This document shows, piece by piece, positions 19,864 to 28,284 of a stretch of DNA of 64,000 nucleotides. The notes under the pieces are model-generated. The model ran no database searches, was not told the origin of the DNA, and saw only the letters and a program-made list of their open reading frames with translations. This DNA comes from Cyclobacterium marinum DSM 745 (GTDB taxonomy: Bacteria > Bacteroidota > Bacteroidia > Cytophagales > Cyclobacteriaceae), in NCBI RefSeq assembly GCF_000222485.1, contig NC_015914.1, forward strand, positions 5,190,001 through 5,254,000, in the 5' to 3' direction. The number at the start of each line of letters is the position of its first letter. Position 1 is the stretch's first letter. Position numbers and translations under genes: made by a program.

Positions 19864-20679
19864 TTATACGGCTACACTGTTATCTCTGAGTGCATCATTG
19901 AGAGAAGTTTTTAAATCAGTGGAGGCCTTTCTTTTCCCGATGATTAGGGCACAAGGAACCTGAAACTCACCCGCATTAAACTTTTTATTTAATGTTCCGG
20001 GTATAACAACCGATCTTTCAGGGACATATCCTTTGTGCTCTACAGGTTCATCACCTGTTACATCAATGATCTTAGAACTTGCTGTGAGGGTTACCCCTGC
20101 ACCAATAACAGCCTCTTTACCGATTCTTACCCCTTCTACAATAATGGCTCTGGACCCTATAAAAGCACCATCCTCAATAATGACAGGTGCAGCTTGAATA
20201 GGTTCCAAAACACCTCCTATACCAACTCCACCACTTAGGTGGACGTTTTTTCCTATTTGTGCACATGATCCAACAGTAGCCCAGGTATCCACCATGGTTC
20301 CACTATCCACATAAGCACCAATATTTACATAAGAAGGCATCATCACCACTCCGCTAGCAAGAAACGCGCCATATCTTGCAACTGCATGAGGAACTACTCT
20401 AATTCCTTGCTTTGCATAATTGGTTTTAAGGGCCATTTTATCATGAAATTCAAAAGGACCAACCTCTATGGTTCTCATCTTTTGGATAGGGAAATACAGA
20501 ATTACAGCTTTCTTTACCCAGTCGTTTACCTTCCAAGAACCGTCTGATGTAGGTTCTGCCACCCTAATTTTACCATTGTCCAAGTCTGCTATCACCGTTT
20601 TGATGGCGATTTGAACATCTTTTTCATTCAATAGATCCCTGTTGTCCCAGGCTTTTTCAATAATATGCTGTAATTCCAT
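19864..20679 (-). CDS. dapD: Tetrahydrodipicolinate N-succinyltransferase DapD
   Basis: A 271-residue enzyme that transfers succinyl from succinyl-CoA to tetrahydrodipicolinate in the lysine/diaminopimelate pathway. The left-handed beta-helix hexapeptide repeats are clear from about residue 110 (VNIGAYVDSGTMVDTWATVG, then GGVGIGGVLEP), and the C-terminus reads CALIIGKRKASTDLKTSLN. The length matches the 274-residue E. coli enzyme. It is first in a two-gene operon and diverges from the glycosyltransferase gene. Confidence 0.95.
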   Translation of the reverse strand: MELQHIIEKAWDNRDLLNEKDVQIAIKTVIADLDNGKIRVAEPTSDGSWKVNDWVKKAVILYFPIQKMRTIEVGPFEFHDKMALKTNYAKQGIRVVPHAVARYGAFLASGVVMMPSYVNIGAYVDSGTMVDTWATVGSCAQIGKNVHLSGGVGIGGVLEPIQAAPVIIEDGAFIGSRAIIVEGVRIGKEAVIGAGVTLTASSKIIDVTGDEPVEHKGYVPERSVVIPGTLNKKFNAGEFQVPCALIIGKRKASTDLKTSLNDALRDNSVAV

Positions 20680-20715
20680 AAATTTAATATTAGCTTAGTT
20701 TGATTTTTCAATTTT

Positions 20716-21843
20716 ATGCCTCAAAAACCCCCTATAATAGTTGCTTCAGTCCTTAAACCGGTAGATGATTCCAGGATGTTATACAAGCTGGGATTTTCAA
20801 TTCGTGAAACAAATAAATACGACCTTAACATCATAGGGTTTTCATCAAAAAAAACGCCAAAGGTTGAAAATATTCGACTGATAGAAATTTTTTCCGGCCC
20901 TAGAACAAACCTTTCAAGGATATTTGTCCATTTTAAATTCCTTCGTCAACTAATTAAAATAAGGCCCGCTGTGGTAATTGTTACCACTTTTGAACTGCTT
21001 CCTATAGCCACCTTAGCAAAACCTTTTCTTTCTTATAAACTCATCTATGATGTTCAGGAAAACTACGGCAAAAACATAACCTACAACCAAACCATGCCCG
21101 CTTTTCTTCGGGTTGTGGCCAAATCGCTCGTTAGATTATCAGAAAGGCTCGGCAAAACCGCCATTGATCACTATATATTTGCCGAGCAATGTTATGTTAC
21201 GGAGATGCCGAGCATCAATAGTTATACAGTCATAGAGAATAAAGCGGCTATTTCGAGTCCATTTAAGCCCTCATTTCGACTACCTAACCCTATTTCTCCC
21301 CATTTCATTATTTGTGGCACCATCACCCCGGTTTATGGTGTTATTCCGGCTATTGAGTGGTTTTTAAAGCTTAAAGAAGCGCTTCCAAATGCTAAACTAA
21401 CCCTTGTCGGTCATTGTCCACTTACTAGTTTTTATCAGGAACTGACAAATATTTATGGTTTAGAAGAAGGTATACATCTTGAACTTTCCGATCACCCCCT
21501 ACCAATAGGACATATTAGAAATAAGGTATTGGAGGCAGATATATTGATGTTACCTTATCTTTTACTACCAAGCATCAAAGATAAAATACCCACTAAACTC
21601 TATGAGGGAATAGCCCTTCAAAAGGTTATCCTTATGAGTCAAAATCCATTGTGGAAAACCATTGTGGATAAGTATCCGGCAGGAATATGCATTGATTTTT
21701 TAGCAACCGAGGAGGTGAGTTCAGTGTGGAAAAGTCTGTTAAACCTTGATTATTACCAGTTACAACCTGATGAAGACCTGTTTTGGGAGGCTGAGAAAAG
21801 AAAATTTCAACAGTTACTGATAAATATTACTTCCCCTAACTAA
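20716..21843 (+). CDS. GT4-like glycosyltransferase
   Basis: A 375-residue cytoplasmic protein with two Rossmann-like halves. The C-terminal half starts FIICGTITPVYGVIPAIEWF and carries AKLTLVGHCPL. The donor-binding region near residue 285 includes DKIPTKLYEGIA, where the Glu lies where GT-B retaining enzymes place their conserved EXXXXXXXE block. No membrane span is predicted. It is a single gene without other polysaccharide genes nearby, so the acceptor is unknown. Confidence 0.75.
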   Translation: MPQKPPIIVASVLKPVDDSRMLYKLGFSIRETNKYDLNIIGFSSKKTPKVENIRLIEIFSGPRTNLSRIFVHFKFLRQLIKIRPAVVIVTTFELLPIATLAKPFLSYKLIYDVQENYGKNITYNQTMPAFLRVVAKSLVRLSERLGKTAIDHYIFAEQCYVTEMPSINSYTVIENKAAISSPFKPSFRLPNPISPHFIICGTITPVYGVIPAIEWFLKLKEALPNAKLTLVGHCPLTSFYQELTNIYGLEEGIHLELSDHPLPIGHIRNKVLEADILMLPYLLLPSIKDKIPTKLYEGIALQKVILMSQNPLWKTIVDKYPAGICIDFLATEEVSSVWKSLLNLDYYQLQPDEDLFWEAEKRKFQQLLINITSPN

Positions 21844-21954
21844 GGGGAAAAGACTCAAATTGTACTTTTCCAAGCTCCACATTTAAAGCTAACTATCTTC
21901 TGATTTAAAAAATTGAACCGTATTAACCATTGTAAATCAATGTGTTATGTTATT

Positions 21955-21970
21955 TTTAGACGTGTCTAAA
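21955..21970. promoter_or_regulatory. MntR/DtxR-type box 1
   Basis: TTTAGAC-GT-GTCTAAA has perfect 7-bp arms. It lies 125 bases before the metalloregulator gene and matches the second box at 22054. It is a likely operator for the regulator itself, either distal or for a minus-strand target. Confidence 0.65.
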
Positions 21971-22053
21971 TTATTTTATATAGATATCTAAAATTGAAGA
22001 AAAGATAAGAACACAGTTATCCACAGGTGATTTAGGTAAAAATTAAATATTTT

Positions 22054-22069
22054 TTTAGACAAGACTAAA
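22054..22069 (+). promoter_or_regulatory. MntR/DtxR-type box 2, inside the promoter
   Basis: TTTAGAC-AA-GACTAAA repeats the arms of box 1 with one mismatch. It ends three bases before the -7 element, so a bound regulator would block RNA polymerase. This is the usual arrangement for autorepression. Confidence 0.7.
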
Positions 22070-22072
22070 ATA

Positions 22073-22080
22073 TATATTTG
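22073..22080 (+). promoter_or_regulatory. -7 element TATATTTG of the metalloregulator gene
   Basis: An exact TANNTTTG match 14 bases before the ATG at 22095; a T-run 20 bases upstream could serve as -33. The predicted leader is only a few bases long. Confidence 0.6.
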
Positions 22081-22094
22081 TGAAAATTAAAGTC

Positions 22095-22766
22095 ATGAAA
22101 AGTTTAAGCGCTGCAGAGGAGAATTATTTAAGGACCATTTATAAGTTGGTTACTGAAGGCATAGAAAAAGTTTCAACGAATGAGATCGCTGCTGCTGTCA
22201 ATACCAAAGCAGCATCTGTTAGTGACATGCTTAAAAAGTTGGCAGAAAAAGAATTGATTGACTATAAAAAATATTATGGAGTTAGTCTTACAGAAGAAGG
22301 TAGAAAAACTGCACTATTCATCATCAGAAGGTACCGTCTCTGGGAGGTGTTTTTAGTGGATAAATTAAAATTCAGTTGGGATGAAGTGAATGCAATTGCA
22401 GAAGAACTGGAACATGTAAAGGCTCCCCTACTCGTCCGTCGCTTGGATGAATATTTGGGTTTTCCCAAATTTGATCCCCATGGAGATCCCATACCGGATG
22501 AATTTGGTGAACTCAGTGACAAACCCAGAATCACACTACAAGAAGTCCCTGTGGGCCAAAGTGGGAAAATTGTTTCCGTCAGTGATACAAGTGCTAATTT
22601 TTTAAAGTATTTGGATAAGGTAGGCATTTATATAGGTGCCAAGGTACTGGTGCTTGAAAAAATAGAATATGATGGTTCACAAGAATTAATCATTGACAAC
22701 CAAAAAAAGGTTTTTGTTTCCAAAGAAGTGGCCACTAATATTCAAGTGATGCTTCACCCCAATTAA
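22095..22766 (+). CDS. DtxR/MntR-family metal-dependent regulator
   Basis: A 223-residue repressor. The N-terminal winged helix is at residues 5-65 (SAAEENYLRTIYKL, then KAASVSDMLKKLAEKELI). The metal-binding dimerisation domain includes EELEHVKAPLLVRRLDEYLG and the loop FDPHGDPIP, typical of MntR/DtxR proteins. A C-terminal FeoA/SH3-like domain lies at about residues 150-220. The ATG at 22095 is preferred over a GTG 15 bases earlier, which overlaps the promoter. The two TTTAGAC boxes upstream suggest autoregulation in response to Mn or Fe; which metal cannot be told. Confidence 0.88.
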   Translation: MKSLSAAEENYLRTIYKLVTEGIEKVSTNEIAAAVNTKAASVSDMLKKLAEKELIDYKKYYGVSLTEEGRKTALFIIRRYRLWEVFLVDKLKFSWDEVNAIAEELEHVKAPLLVRRLDEYLGFPKFDPHGDPIPDEFGELSDKPRITLQEVPVGQSGKIVSVSDTSANFLKYLDKVGIYIGAKVLVLEKIEYDGSQELIIDNQKKVFVSKEVATNIQVMLHPN

Positions 22767-22925
22767 TAAAGGGAACCGTTTCGACCAATATTGGGTTTCA
22801 TAAAACCTTAGCATAAAAAATGTACGTTTATATAATACCTATGACTTATTGAAATTTCATAGGCCATGAGAAATATAATTTGAATACCCAATTTGTAAGG
22901 GTAATAAAAAAGAAACTTAAAAGCC

Positions 22926-23378
22926 ATGAAAAAAGTAGTTGGACTTATAGTGATGCTGGTTTTTATTCAACAATTTTCCTTCGCTCAAAAAGAGTCGATT
23001 AACTGGCATAGTTTTGAGGAGGTAATAGAAAAAACAGCTGCCAACCCAAAAATGATTCTTGTAGATGTGTATACCGACTGGTGTGGGTGGTGTAAAAAAA
23101 TGGATAGAAATACTTTTACCGATCCCAAGGTAATTGAATATGTTAATAATAATTTTTACGCTGTCAAACTAAATGCCGAAAACAAAAAAAAGAAGTTTGA
23201 ATTTAAAGGCAAGGAGTATTCCGAACAATCGATGGCTCGAAATATGAGGGTAAGGTCTTTTCCCAATTTTATTATCATGGATGCATCCATGGAAAACATC
23301 ACCCAACTTCCCGGCTACAGGGAACCGGAAAATTTTGTCAGTGCTTTAAAATCTTTACTTGAAAATTTCGACCATTAA
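22926..23378 (+). CDS. Exported thioredoxin-fold protein
   Basis: A 150-residue precursor with a signal peptide ending FSFAQ. A thioredoxin fold carries the redox motif DWCGWCKKM near residue 53 and a cis-Pro region (RSFPNFIIMD). It resembles the periplasmic DUF255/thioredoxin_7 type found widely in Bacteroidota and probably reduces or isomerises disulfides in the periplasm. Its stop codon overlaps the mnmE start (TAATG), so it is translationally coupled to mnmE although the functions look unrelated. Confidence 0.85.
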   Translation: MKKVVGLIVMLVFIQQFSFAQKESINWHSFEEVIEKTAANPKMILVDVYTDWCGWCKKMDRNTFTDPKVIEYVNNNFYAVKLNAENKKKKFEFKGKEYSEQSMARNMRVRSFPNFIIMDASMENITQLPGYREPENFVSALKSLLENFDH

Positions 23379-24760
23379 TGGCTTTACATTTCAGTCAAAA
23401 AGAAGATACCATCATCGCTTTGGCCACACCTCAAGGTGTAGGTGCAATCGCCGTAATCCGCCTCTCCGGAAACAATGCCATAAAACTGGCCAATCAGGTT
23501 TTTTATGGCAAGGACCTGGAGAAGCAGGAAAGTCACACGATTCATTTTGGAACGATTCGCGATGAAAAGCGGGTAATCGATGAAGTGCTCGTATCTTTAT
23601 TTATTGCGCCAAAATCTTTTACCAAGGAAAATGTAGTGGAAATATCCACCCATGGCTCTTCTTATATTATCAATCAAGTAATTAAATTACTGGTAAGCAA
23701 AGGAGCCCGCCCTGCCCTACCCGGTGAATTTACGCAAAGGGCTTTTTTAAATGGACAGTTTGACCTGGCCCAGGCAGAAGCGGTGGCAGATTTAATTCAC
23801 AGTGATTCCGAAGCTTCTCACCAAGCTGCCATGAATCAAATGCGTGGTGGATTTTCTGGTGAAATTGCCAGCCTTCGTACAGAGTTGATTCATTTTGCTT
23901 CCATGATAGAATTGGAACTGGACTTCACAGAGGAGGATGTAGAGTTTGCCAGCAGAGATGATTTGAGAATTCTTGTAGAAAAATTACTCCGTGTTGTGGA
24001 GCAATTGATCAGTAGCTTTGACTTGGGCAATGTGATTAAAAATGGGGTACCAACCGTAATTGCCGGAAAACCAAATGCGGGCAAGTCCACCCTACTCAAC
24101 GCTTTACTCAAAGAAGAAAAAGCCATCGTTTCAGATATTGCCGGAACCACCCGTGACTTTATAGAGGATGAAATCAATATTGGAGGTGTAATTTTTAGGT
24201 TTACCGATACTGCAGGGATTAGAGAAACCACTGATGTGCTCGAAGCCATGGGTGTTAGTAGAACCCATGAGAAAATGAAGGCCGCATCACTGATCCTCTA
24301 TCTATTTGATTTGGGAGATACGGACATGGTGGAAATCAGCAAAGACATTAATAAATTAGAAAATCTAGGAATCCCTTTCCTTAAAGTAGCCAATAAAGTA
24401 GACAAGGCCAATCCATTATTTGTCAACGAATTAAAGAAGTCTTATCCGGACACTATTTTCATTTCTGCAGGAAAGAAAGAAAACCTGGAAACTTTAACGA
24501 GCCGGATACTTGAATTGGTAAACCTGGACAAATTCAGAACCGGAAACACCATCGTTACCAATATCCGCCACTACGATTCGTTGACAAGAACCCGGCAATC
24601 CTTGCTGGATGTATTGACCGGTCTGGACGAAGAAGTTACAAACGATTTTCTGGCCATGGACATCCGTCGCTCTCTTCATTTTCTCGGTGAAATCACCGGA
24701 GAGATCACCACCGACGATTTACTTGCAAATATTTTTAGTAAGTTTTGTATTGGAAAGTAA
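23378..24760 (+). CDS. mnmE: tRNA modification GTPase MnmE
   Basis: The 460-residue GTPase works with MnmG to modify the wobble uridine of certain tRNAs. The N-terminal folate-binding domain begins EDTIIALATPQGVGAIAVIR. The G domain has GKPNAGKST (about 229), DTAG (about 276) and NKVD (about 337). The C-terminus is the essential FCIGK motif, whose Cys is catalytically required. The last 18 bases form the left attachment site of a genomic island, so the element supplies or preserves the end of this gene without breaking it. Length equals the normal family length. Confidence 0.96.
   Translation: MALHFSQKEDTIIALATPQGVGAIAVIRLSGNNAIKLANQVFYGKDLEKQESHTIHFGTIRDEKRVIDEVLVSLFIAPKSFTKENVVEISTHGSSYIINQVIKLLVSKGARPALPGEFTQRAFLNGQFDLAQAEAVADLIHSDSEASHQAAMNQMRGGFSGEIASLRTELIHFASMIELELDFTEEDVEFASRDDLRILVEKLLRVVEQLISSFDLGNVIKNGVPTVIAGKPNAGKSTLLNALLKEEKAIVSDIAGTTRDFIEDEINIGGVIFRFTDTAGIRETTDVLEAMGVSRTHEKMKAASLILYLFDLGDTDMVEISKDINKLENLGIPFLKVANKVDKANPLFVNELKKSYPDTIFISAGKKENLETLTSRILELVNLDKFRTGNTIVTNIRHYDSLTRTRQSLLDVLTGLDEEVTNDFLAMDIRRSLHFLGEITGEITTDDLLANIFSKFCIGK
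24743..24760 (+). repeat. attL: island attachment site in the 3' end of mnmE
   Basis: TTTTGTATTGGAAAGTAA covers the last six codons of mnmE (F-C-I-G-K-stop). It repeats directly at 58937-58954 with 16 of 18 identical bases. The next gene inward is a tyrosine recombinase with its excisionase-like protein. Together these define the left boundary of the island. Confidence 0.85.
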
Positions 24761-24828
24761 TTACTTTTCGAATAGTACGCTAAACCCTTCTTTTACTTAC
24801 TTTTAGGCTGTTTTTACTTCCTTTTCTT

Positions 24829-24909
24829 GTTGCTAAATTTCCTATTTTTTCCTATCTTTCGTTTCTAATTTGTTGCTGACCAATCAATATTTGTTGTTAG
24901 CAACAAATT
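24829..24909. repeat. Cluster of GTTGCTAA motifs near attL (possible integrase arm sites)
   Basis: GTTGCTAA occurs at 24829-24836, GTTGCTGA at 24872-24879 and the inverse TTAGCAAC at 24897-24904. Eleven-base arms AATTTGTTGCT (24867-24877) and AGCAACAAATT (24899-24909) form an inverted repeat. The same octamer in both orientations lies near attR. Tyrosine recombinases often bind such arm-type sites at both element ends. Confidence 0.55.
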
Positions 24910-24931
24910 TTTAAGATCGAGGCGAGATGAT

Positions 24932-24977
24932 GTTACATAGAGATACATCCTGATACAAAGGGATACACTCTGAGACA
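24932..24977 (+). repeat. Five hexamers phased at 10 bp upstream of the integrase operon
   Basis: GTTACA (24932), GATACA (24942), GATACA (24952), GATACA (24962) and GAGACA (24972) follow one another at exactly 10-bp steps, so all face one side of the helix. They end 26 bases before the first gene. They look like a cooperative binding array for the excisionase-like protein or a control region of its promoter. Confidence 0.65.
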
Positions 24978-25002
24978 GAAACAAGCCGAAAAAGGAAACA
25001 CC

Positions 25003-25356
25003 ATGAGCAGCAACATTCGAGTTCCCAAAATCTGTCAGCATTGCGGTACTGAGTTTATCGCCAAGACTACTGTGACCAAATTTTGTGGTGATAACTGTGC
25101 CAAGCGTGCCTACAAGAAACGCAAGAGAGATCAGAAGGTGCAGGAGATTGCCCCTACTGCAGTACAGAAACAAGAATACAATCAGGAGCAAGTCAGAGAC
25201 AAAGACTTTCTAAGTATTGCCGAAACCTGCAAACTACTTGGTGCAAGTAGAATGACCCTGTACCGTCAAATCAAGAACGGGAAAATACAAGCTGCAAAAA
25301 TTGGGAGCCGAACCATTATCAAGAGAGAAGAAATCGAAAAACTGTTTCAGAGATGA
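25003..25356 (+). CDS. Zinc-ribbon plus excisionase-type HTH protein
   Basis: A 117-residue protein. The N-terminal half holds a zinc-ribbon-like pattern ([11 protein letters not shown], then [16 protein letters not shown]) followed by a basic stretch. The C-terminal half is an excisionase/MerR-type winged HTH ([20 protein letters not shown], then [17 protein letters not shown]). Its stop overlaps the integrase ATG (ATGA), so it is probably the recombination directionality factor of the element, although a purely regulatory role is possible. Confidence 0.75.
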   Translation: MSSNIRVPKICQHCGTEFIAKTTVTKFCGDNCAKRAYKKRKRDQKVQEIAPTAVQKQEYNQEQVRDKDFLSIAETCKLLGASRMTLYRQIKNGKIQAAKIGSRTIIKREEIEKLFQR

Positions 25357-26447
25357 AAGTAACACTAAGAAAACGCAATCAAGGTGGCAAGACCAGTCTA
25401 TACCTCGACTACTACCACAAAGGGAAAAGGAAGACGGAATACCTCAAATTATACCTTTCTCCCAATGCAAAGACCAAAGAGGAAAAGGAAGTTAACAAAA
25501 AGACCCTTCAATTGGCTGAGACTATTAGAGCACAGCGACAAATCGAAATCCAAAACGGTGTATATGGATTCAGAGATAATGAGAAATTGAAAGGCAGCTT
25601 CCTTGCATACATTGAGCTACTGGCTAACCAGAGGCAGGATAGCCCTGGCAATTACGGCAATTGGACAAGTATGCTGAAACATCTAAAGGCTTTCTGTTCC
25701 TATGAGGTATCCTTCTCAGATATTGACCGACAGTTTATTCAGGATTTCAAATACTACCTTGATAAGAAGGCTATTGCACATGGTGACCAGAAACTATCTC
25801 AAAATTCTAAGTACTCCTACTTTAACAAGCTGCGAGCAGCTTTAAAGCAAGCAGTGAAAGACGGTATTCTACCTACCAACCCAAGTGAAGGAGTTGACGC
25901 CTTTAAACAAGGTGAACCTGAAAGAGAATTTCTGACTTTGGAGGAACTGCAAGCAGCAGCCAATACGGAATGTGAAATACCTCAGATGAAAACGGCATTC
26001 ATATTTTCATGCCTTACTGGTTTGCGGTGGTCAGACATTAATAAGCTACTCTGGTCAGAGGTGCAGCACTCAAATGATAACGGGTATTACATCCGATTCA
26101 GACAAAAGAAAACCAAGGGAGCAGAAACCCTCCCTATTTCAGAACAAGCCTTTGGCTTGCTCGGTGAAAGGCAAGCTCCAGAAGAGCGAGTATTCAAAGG
26201 ATTGAAATACTCTGCATGGCATAACCTGAAATTGCAACAATGGATGATGAAAGCTGGTATCTCCAAAACCATCACTTTCCATTGTGCCCGTCATACCTAT
26301 GCCACTTTGCAGCTTACGGCAGGAACTGATATTTACACAGTCTCAAAGCTCTTAGGCCATAAGGAATTGAAGACCACCCAAGTCTATGCCAAAATCATAG
26401 ATGAAAAGAAACAGGAAGCAGCCAACAAAATCAAACTTGACCTATGA
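25353..26447 (+). CDS. Tyrosine recombinase (integrase) of the island
   Basis: A 364-residue phage-integrase family protein of the Bacteroidota mobile-element type. An N-terminal arm-binding domain and a SAM-like core-binding domain (residues about 60-190) precede the catalytic domain. Its active-site residues are visible as R in LTGLRWSDI (about 225), H-x-x-R in HCARHTYAT (about 311-314), His in [10 protein letters not shown] and the nucleophile Tyr in TQVYAKI (about 344). It is intact and lies directly inside attL, so it probably catalyses integration at the mnmE end. It overlaps both neighbouring genes by ATGA. Confidence 0.93.
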   Translation: MKVTLRKRNQGGKTSLYLDYYHKGKRKTEYLKLYLSPNAKTKEEKEVNKKTLQLAETIRAQRQIEIQNGVYGFRDNEKLKGSFLAYIELLANQRQDSPGNYGNWTSMLKHLKAFCSYEVSFSDIDRQFIQDFKYYLDKKAIAHGDQKLSQNSKYSYFNKLRAALKQAVKDGILPTNPSEGVDAFKQGEPEREFLTLEELQAAANTECEIPQMKTAFIFSCLTGLRWSDINKLLWSEVQHSNDNGYYIRFRQKKTKGAETLPISEQAFGLLGERQAPEERVFKGLKYSAWHNLKLQQWMMKAGISKTITFHCARHTYATLQLTAGTDIYTVSKLLGHKELKTTQVYAKIIDEKKQEAANKIKLDL

Positions 26448-27460
26448 GCAATCAAACCAAATTACTTGACGACATCCTGTACCAAGAGCTTCGCCCTTGG
26501 TTAGGAAAAAACAGCCTTGATCAAAAGTATGCTTCCAAACTCAGTAGCGTAAAGGAAGCCTCCACAGATTTTCAATTCAAATATGAAATCAGCTTTCACA
26601 GGCCATTCGATCACAAAACAAAGTACTATTCCAAACTAATATTGAATAATGTCAAATCAGAATGTGTCAGGCTTGTCGAGCTGATCAAGGAGGACAACAA
26701 CGAAAACTTAATCAAGTATTGGCTTGAAGACACACTTAACAAGCGGATTAAAACACGTTTAAAAGACCTTGGAAAGCTCATTAAAGAAAAGGACTATGCA
26801 CTGACGTACATAGATCCTAAAAAAACATCCTTTGAATTAGACCAAACTCACAAGGCAAACACATTCATCTTACAGCTTCTAAAGCTTGCATACATGCAGC
26901 TTTACTTAGAAATCCAAAATGCTTTCAGCACTTGGATAGAAGATCAATTCATACTGGAGGACTTTTACAGCCAACTACTTTTAGAACCTGTCCCGGACAA
27001 ACATTTCTTGAAACCAGTTCAAGTAATTGAAGTTGAATCCAAACCATTACCAGCAGCCAAAACGGAAACCGCAGCAACGGCAAATTCATTTCATTCATTT
27101 ACCTACAAGCAGCTAAACACCAACCCAGATAAATTGACCGATTTATGGGATAGCCTAAAGCTGAATCATTTCATTAGCAAATCCACAACCCTACTCAACT
27201 TCAAAAAGGTATTCTCAGGAGGTGAAATCAAAACACCTATAGAATGGACAGGAAATATCAGCGAGCTATTCTATTTCATTAAGCTGATATACTCAGAACA
27301 TAAGTTGGTGGATGATCTAAAGCAAAAGCAATGGGAAGTGACTTGCCTATGCTTCGTTGATACTGATGGGAATTCCTTTGACAGGTCAAAGTTCAGGTCT
27401 TTAAAAAGACCGAACCTGACAGGAGATAAAATAGAAAAGGCAGTTTCGCACCTGATATAG
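26444..27460 (+). CDS. Element protein, possibly RteC-like
   Basis: A 338-residue cytoplasmic protein, translationally coupled to the integrase (ATGA). The N-terminal two thirds are helical and charged. The C-terminal part (residues about 230-335) contains IEWTGNISELFYFIKLIYSE, which recalls the C-terminal segment of RteC, a regulator of excision genes in Bacteroides conjugative transposons. The similarity was judged by eye and is weak. It may regulate or assist excision. No catalytic motif was recognised. Confidence 0.55.
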   Translation: MSNQTKLLDDILYQELRPWLGKNSLDQKYASKLSSVKEASTDFQFKYEISFHRPFDHKTKYYSKLILNNVKSECVRLVELIKEDNNENLIKYWLEDTLNKRIKTRLKDLGKLIKEKDYALTYIDPKKTSFELDQTHKANTFILQLLKLAYMQLYLEIQNAFSTWIEDQFILEDFYSQLLLEPVPDKHFLKPVQVIEVESKPLPAAKTETAATANSFHSFTYKQLNTNPDKLTDLWDSLKLNHFISKSTTLLNFKKVFSGGEIKTPIEWTGNISELFYFIKLIYSEHKLVDDLKQKQWEVTCLCFVDTDGNSFDRSKFRSLKRPNLTGDKIEKAVSHLI

Positions 27461-27691
27461 TCCACTCTGCACTATACTCCTTTTATCTTTTTTCTGTTTT
27501 TGTTTAGTCCTCTTTTACCTTAAAAGTGGACTATCAATTTTTACAGCCCACTCTGCACTCTGCACTCTACACTGCACCATGCTTTAGAGCCTCATAACGC
27601 CCCTTTTAGCCTCCTACTTTAGCATCGTATTCGACAATCGGATATGACTTTTGGCCAAGAGTCCATTCATTAATTCTTAATACGATTTAAG
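27461..27691 (+). repeat. Spacer with tandem CACTCTG heptamers
   Basis: In the spacer between the integrase operon and the next module, CACTCTG-CACTCTG-CACTCTA-CACTGCA run head to tail at 27549-27576, and another CACTCTGCACTATAC starts at 27463. Between them lies an AT-rich, T-rich stretch. This could be a protein-binding array or origin-type iterons for the replication genes that follow; the copies are few. Confidence 0.45.
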
Positions 27692-27991
27692 ATGGACGAA
27701 ATAATTGAACGTCTTGAAAATCTCCAACGCCTAATTGAGAGCCAGGGGATTTACACGAAAGAAGTTTTAAACTTCAATGAGGCTTGCCAGTACTTGGAGC
27801 TTTCACAGTCACACTTATACAAGTTGACAAGTGGAGGTAATATTCCACACTACAAGCCCAACGGAAAGAAGCTCTATTTCAAGAGAACTGAGTTAGAAAG
27901 CTGGTTGCTTCGCAACCGCAATTCCACTCAGGAGGAAATAGACCGCAGAGCTGCGGATTACCTAATCAAGAAAGGGAGGGTAAAGCTATGA
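27692..27991 (+). CDS. Excisionase-type helix-turn-helix protein 1
   Basis: A 99-residue protein. An N-terminal coiled helix (IIERLENLQRLIESQG) precedes an excisionase/MerR-type winged HTH (LNFNEACQYLELSQSHLYKL, then GKKLYFKRTELESWLL). Such proteins are standard in Bacteroidota integrative elements next to primase genes. Its stop overlaps the start of the next HTH gene (ATGA). A role in excision or in transcription of the replication module is inferred. Confidence 0.75.
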   Translation: MDEIIERLENLQRLIESQGIYTKEVLNFNEACQYLELSQSHLYKLTSGGNIPHYKPNGKKLYFKRTELESWLLRNRNSTQEEIDRRAADYLIKKGRVKL

Positions 27992-28284
27992 CAGAGGTAT
28001 TCGATATGCTCCTGACACTTGCACAGGACATCAAAACAATCAAAGCTTACCTCCTCAATTTTCATAAGTCACGATTGGAGCAATTCAGTGACGAATGGAT
28101 TGATGGACAGGTAGTGATGCAAACGCTGCACATTAGCAAAAGAACCCTTCAATCCCTTCGGGATAGTGGGGTTCTTCCCTACAGCCGAATCAATGGCAAG
28201 TTCTATTACAAAGTTTCCGACATGGAAGCTTTACTGGAATCCAACTACTCACCTTCAAAATCAAAGCATTATGGAGATAAGTAG
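27988..28284 (+). CDS. Excisionase-type helix-turn-helix protein 2
   Basis: A 98-residue protein with the same build as its upstream neighbour: a helical N-terminus, then an HTH (GQVVMQTLHISKRTLQSLRDSG) and wing (INGKFYYKVSDMEALLES). The two are probably old duplicates that differ in the recognition helix. It overlaps the ends of both neighbouring genes, which indicates one translationally coupled unit with the primase genes. Confidence 0.72.
   Translation: MTEVFDMLLTLAQDIKTIKAYLLNFHKSRLEQFSDEWIDGQVVMQTLHISKRTLQSLRDSGVLPYSRINGKFYYKVSDMEALLESNYSPSKSKHYGDK

Noticed and set aside
27549..27576. CRISPR array from the CACTCTG repeats
   Set aside because: The units are 7 bp without spacers, and no cas gene is present.
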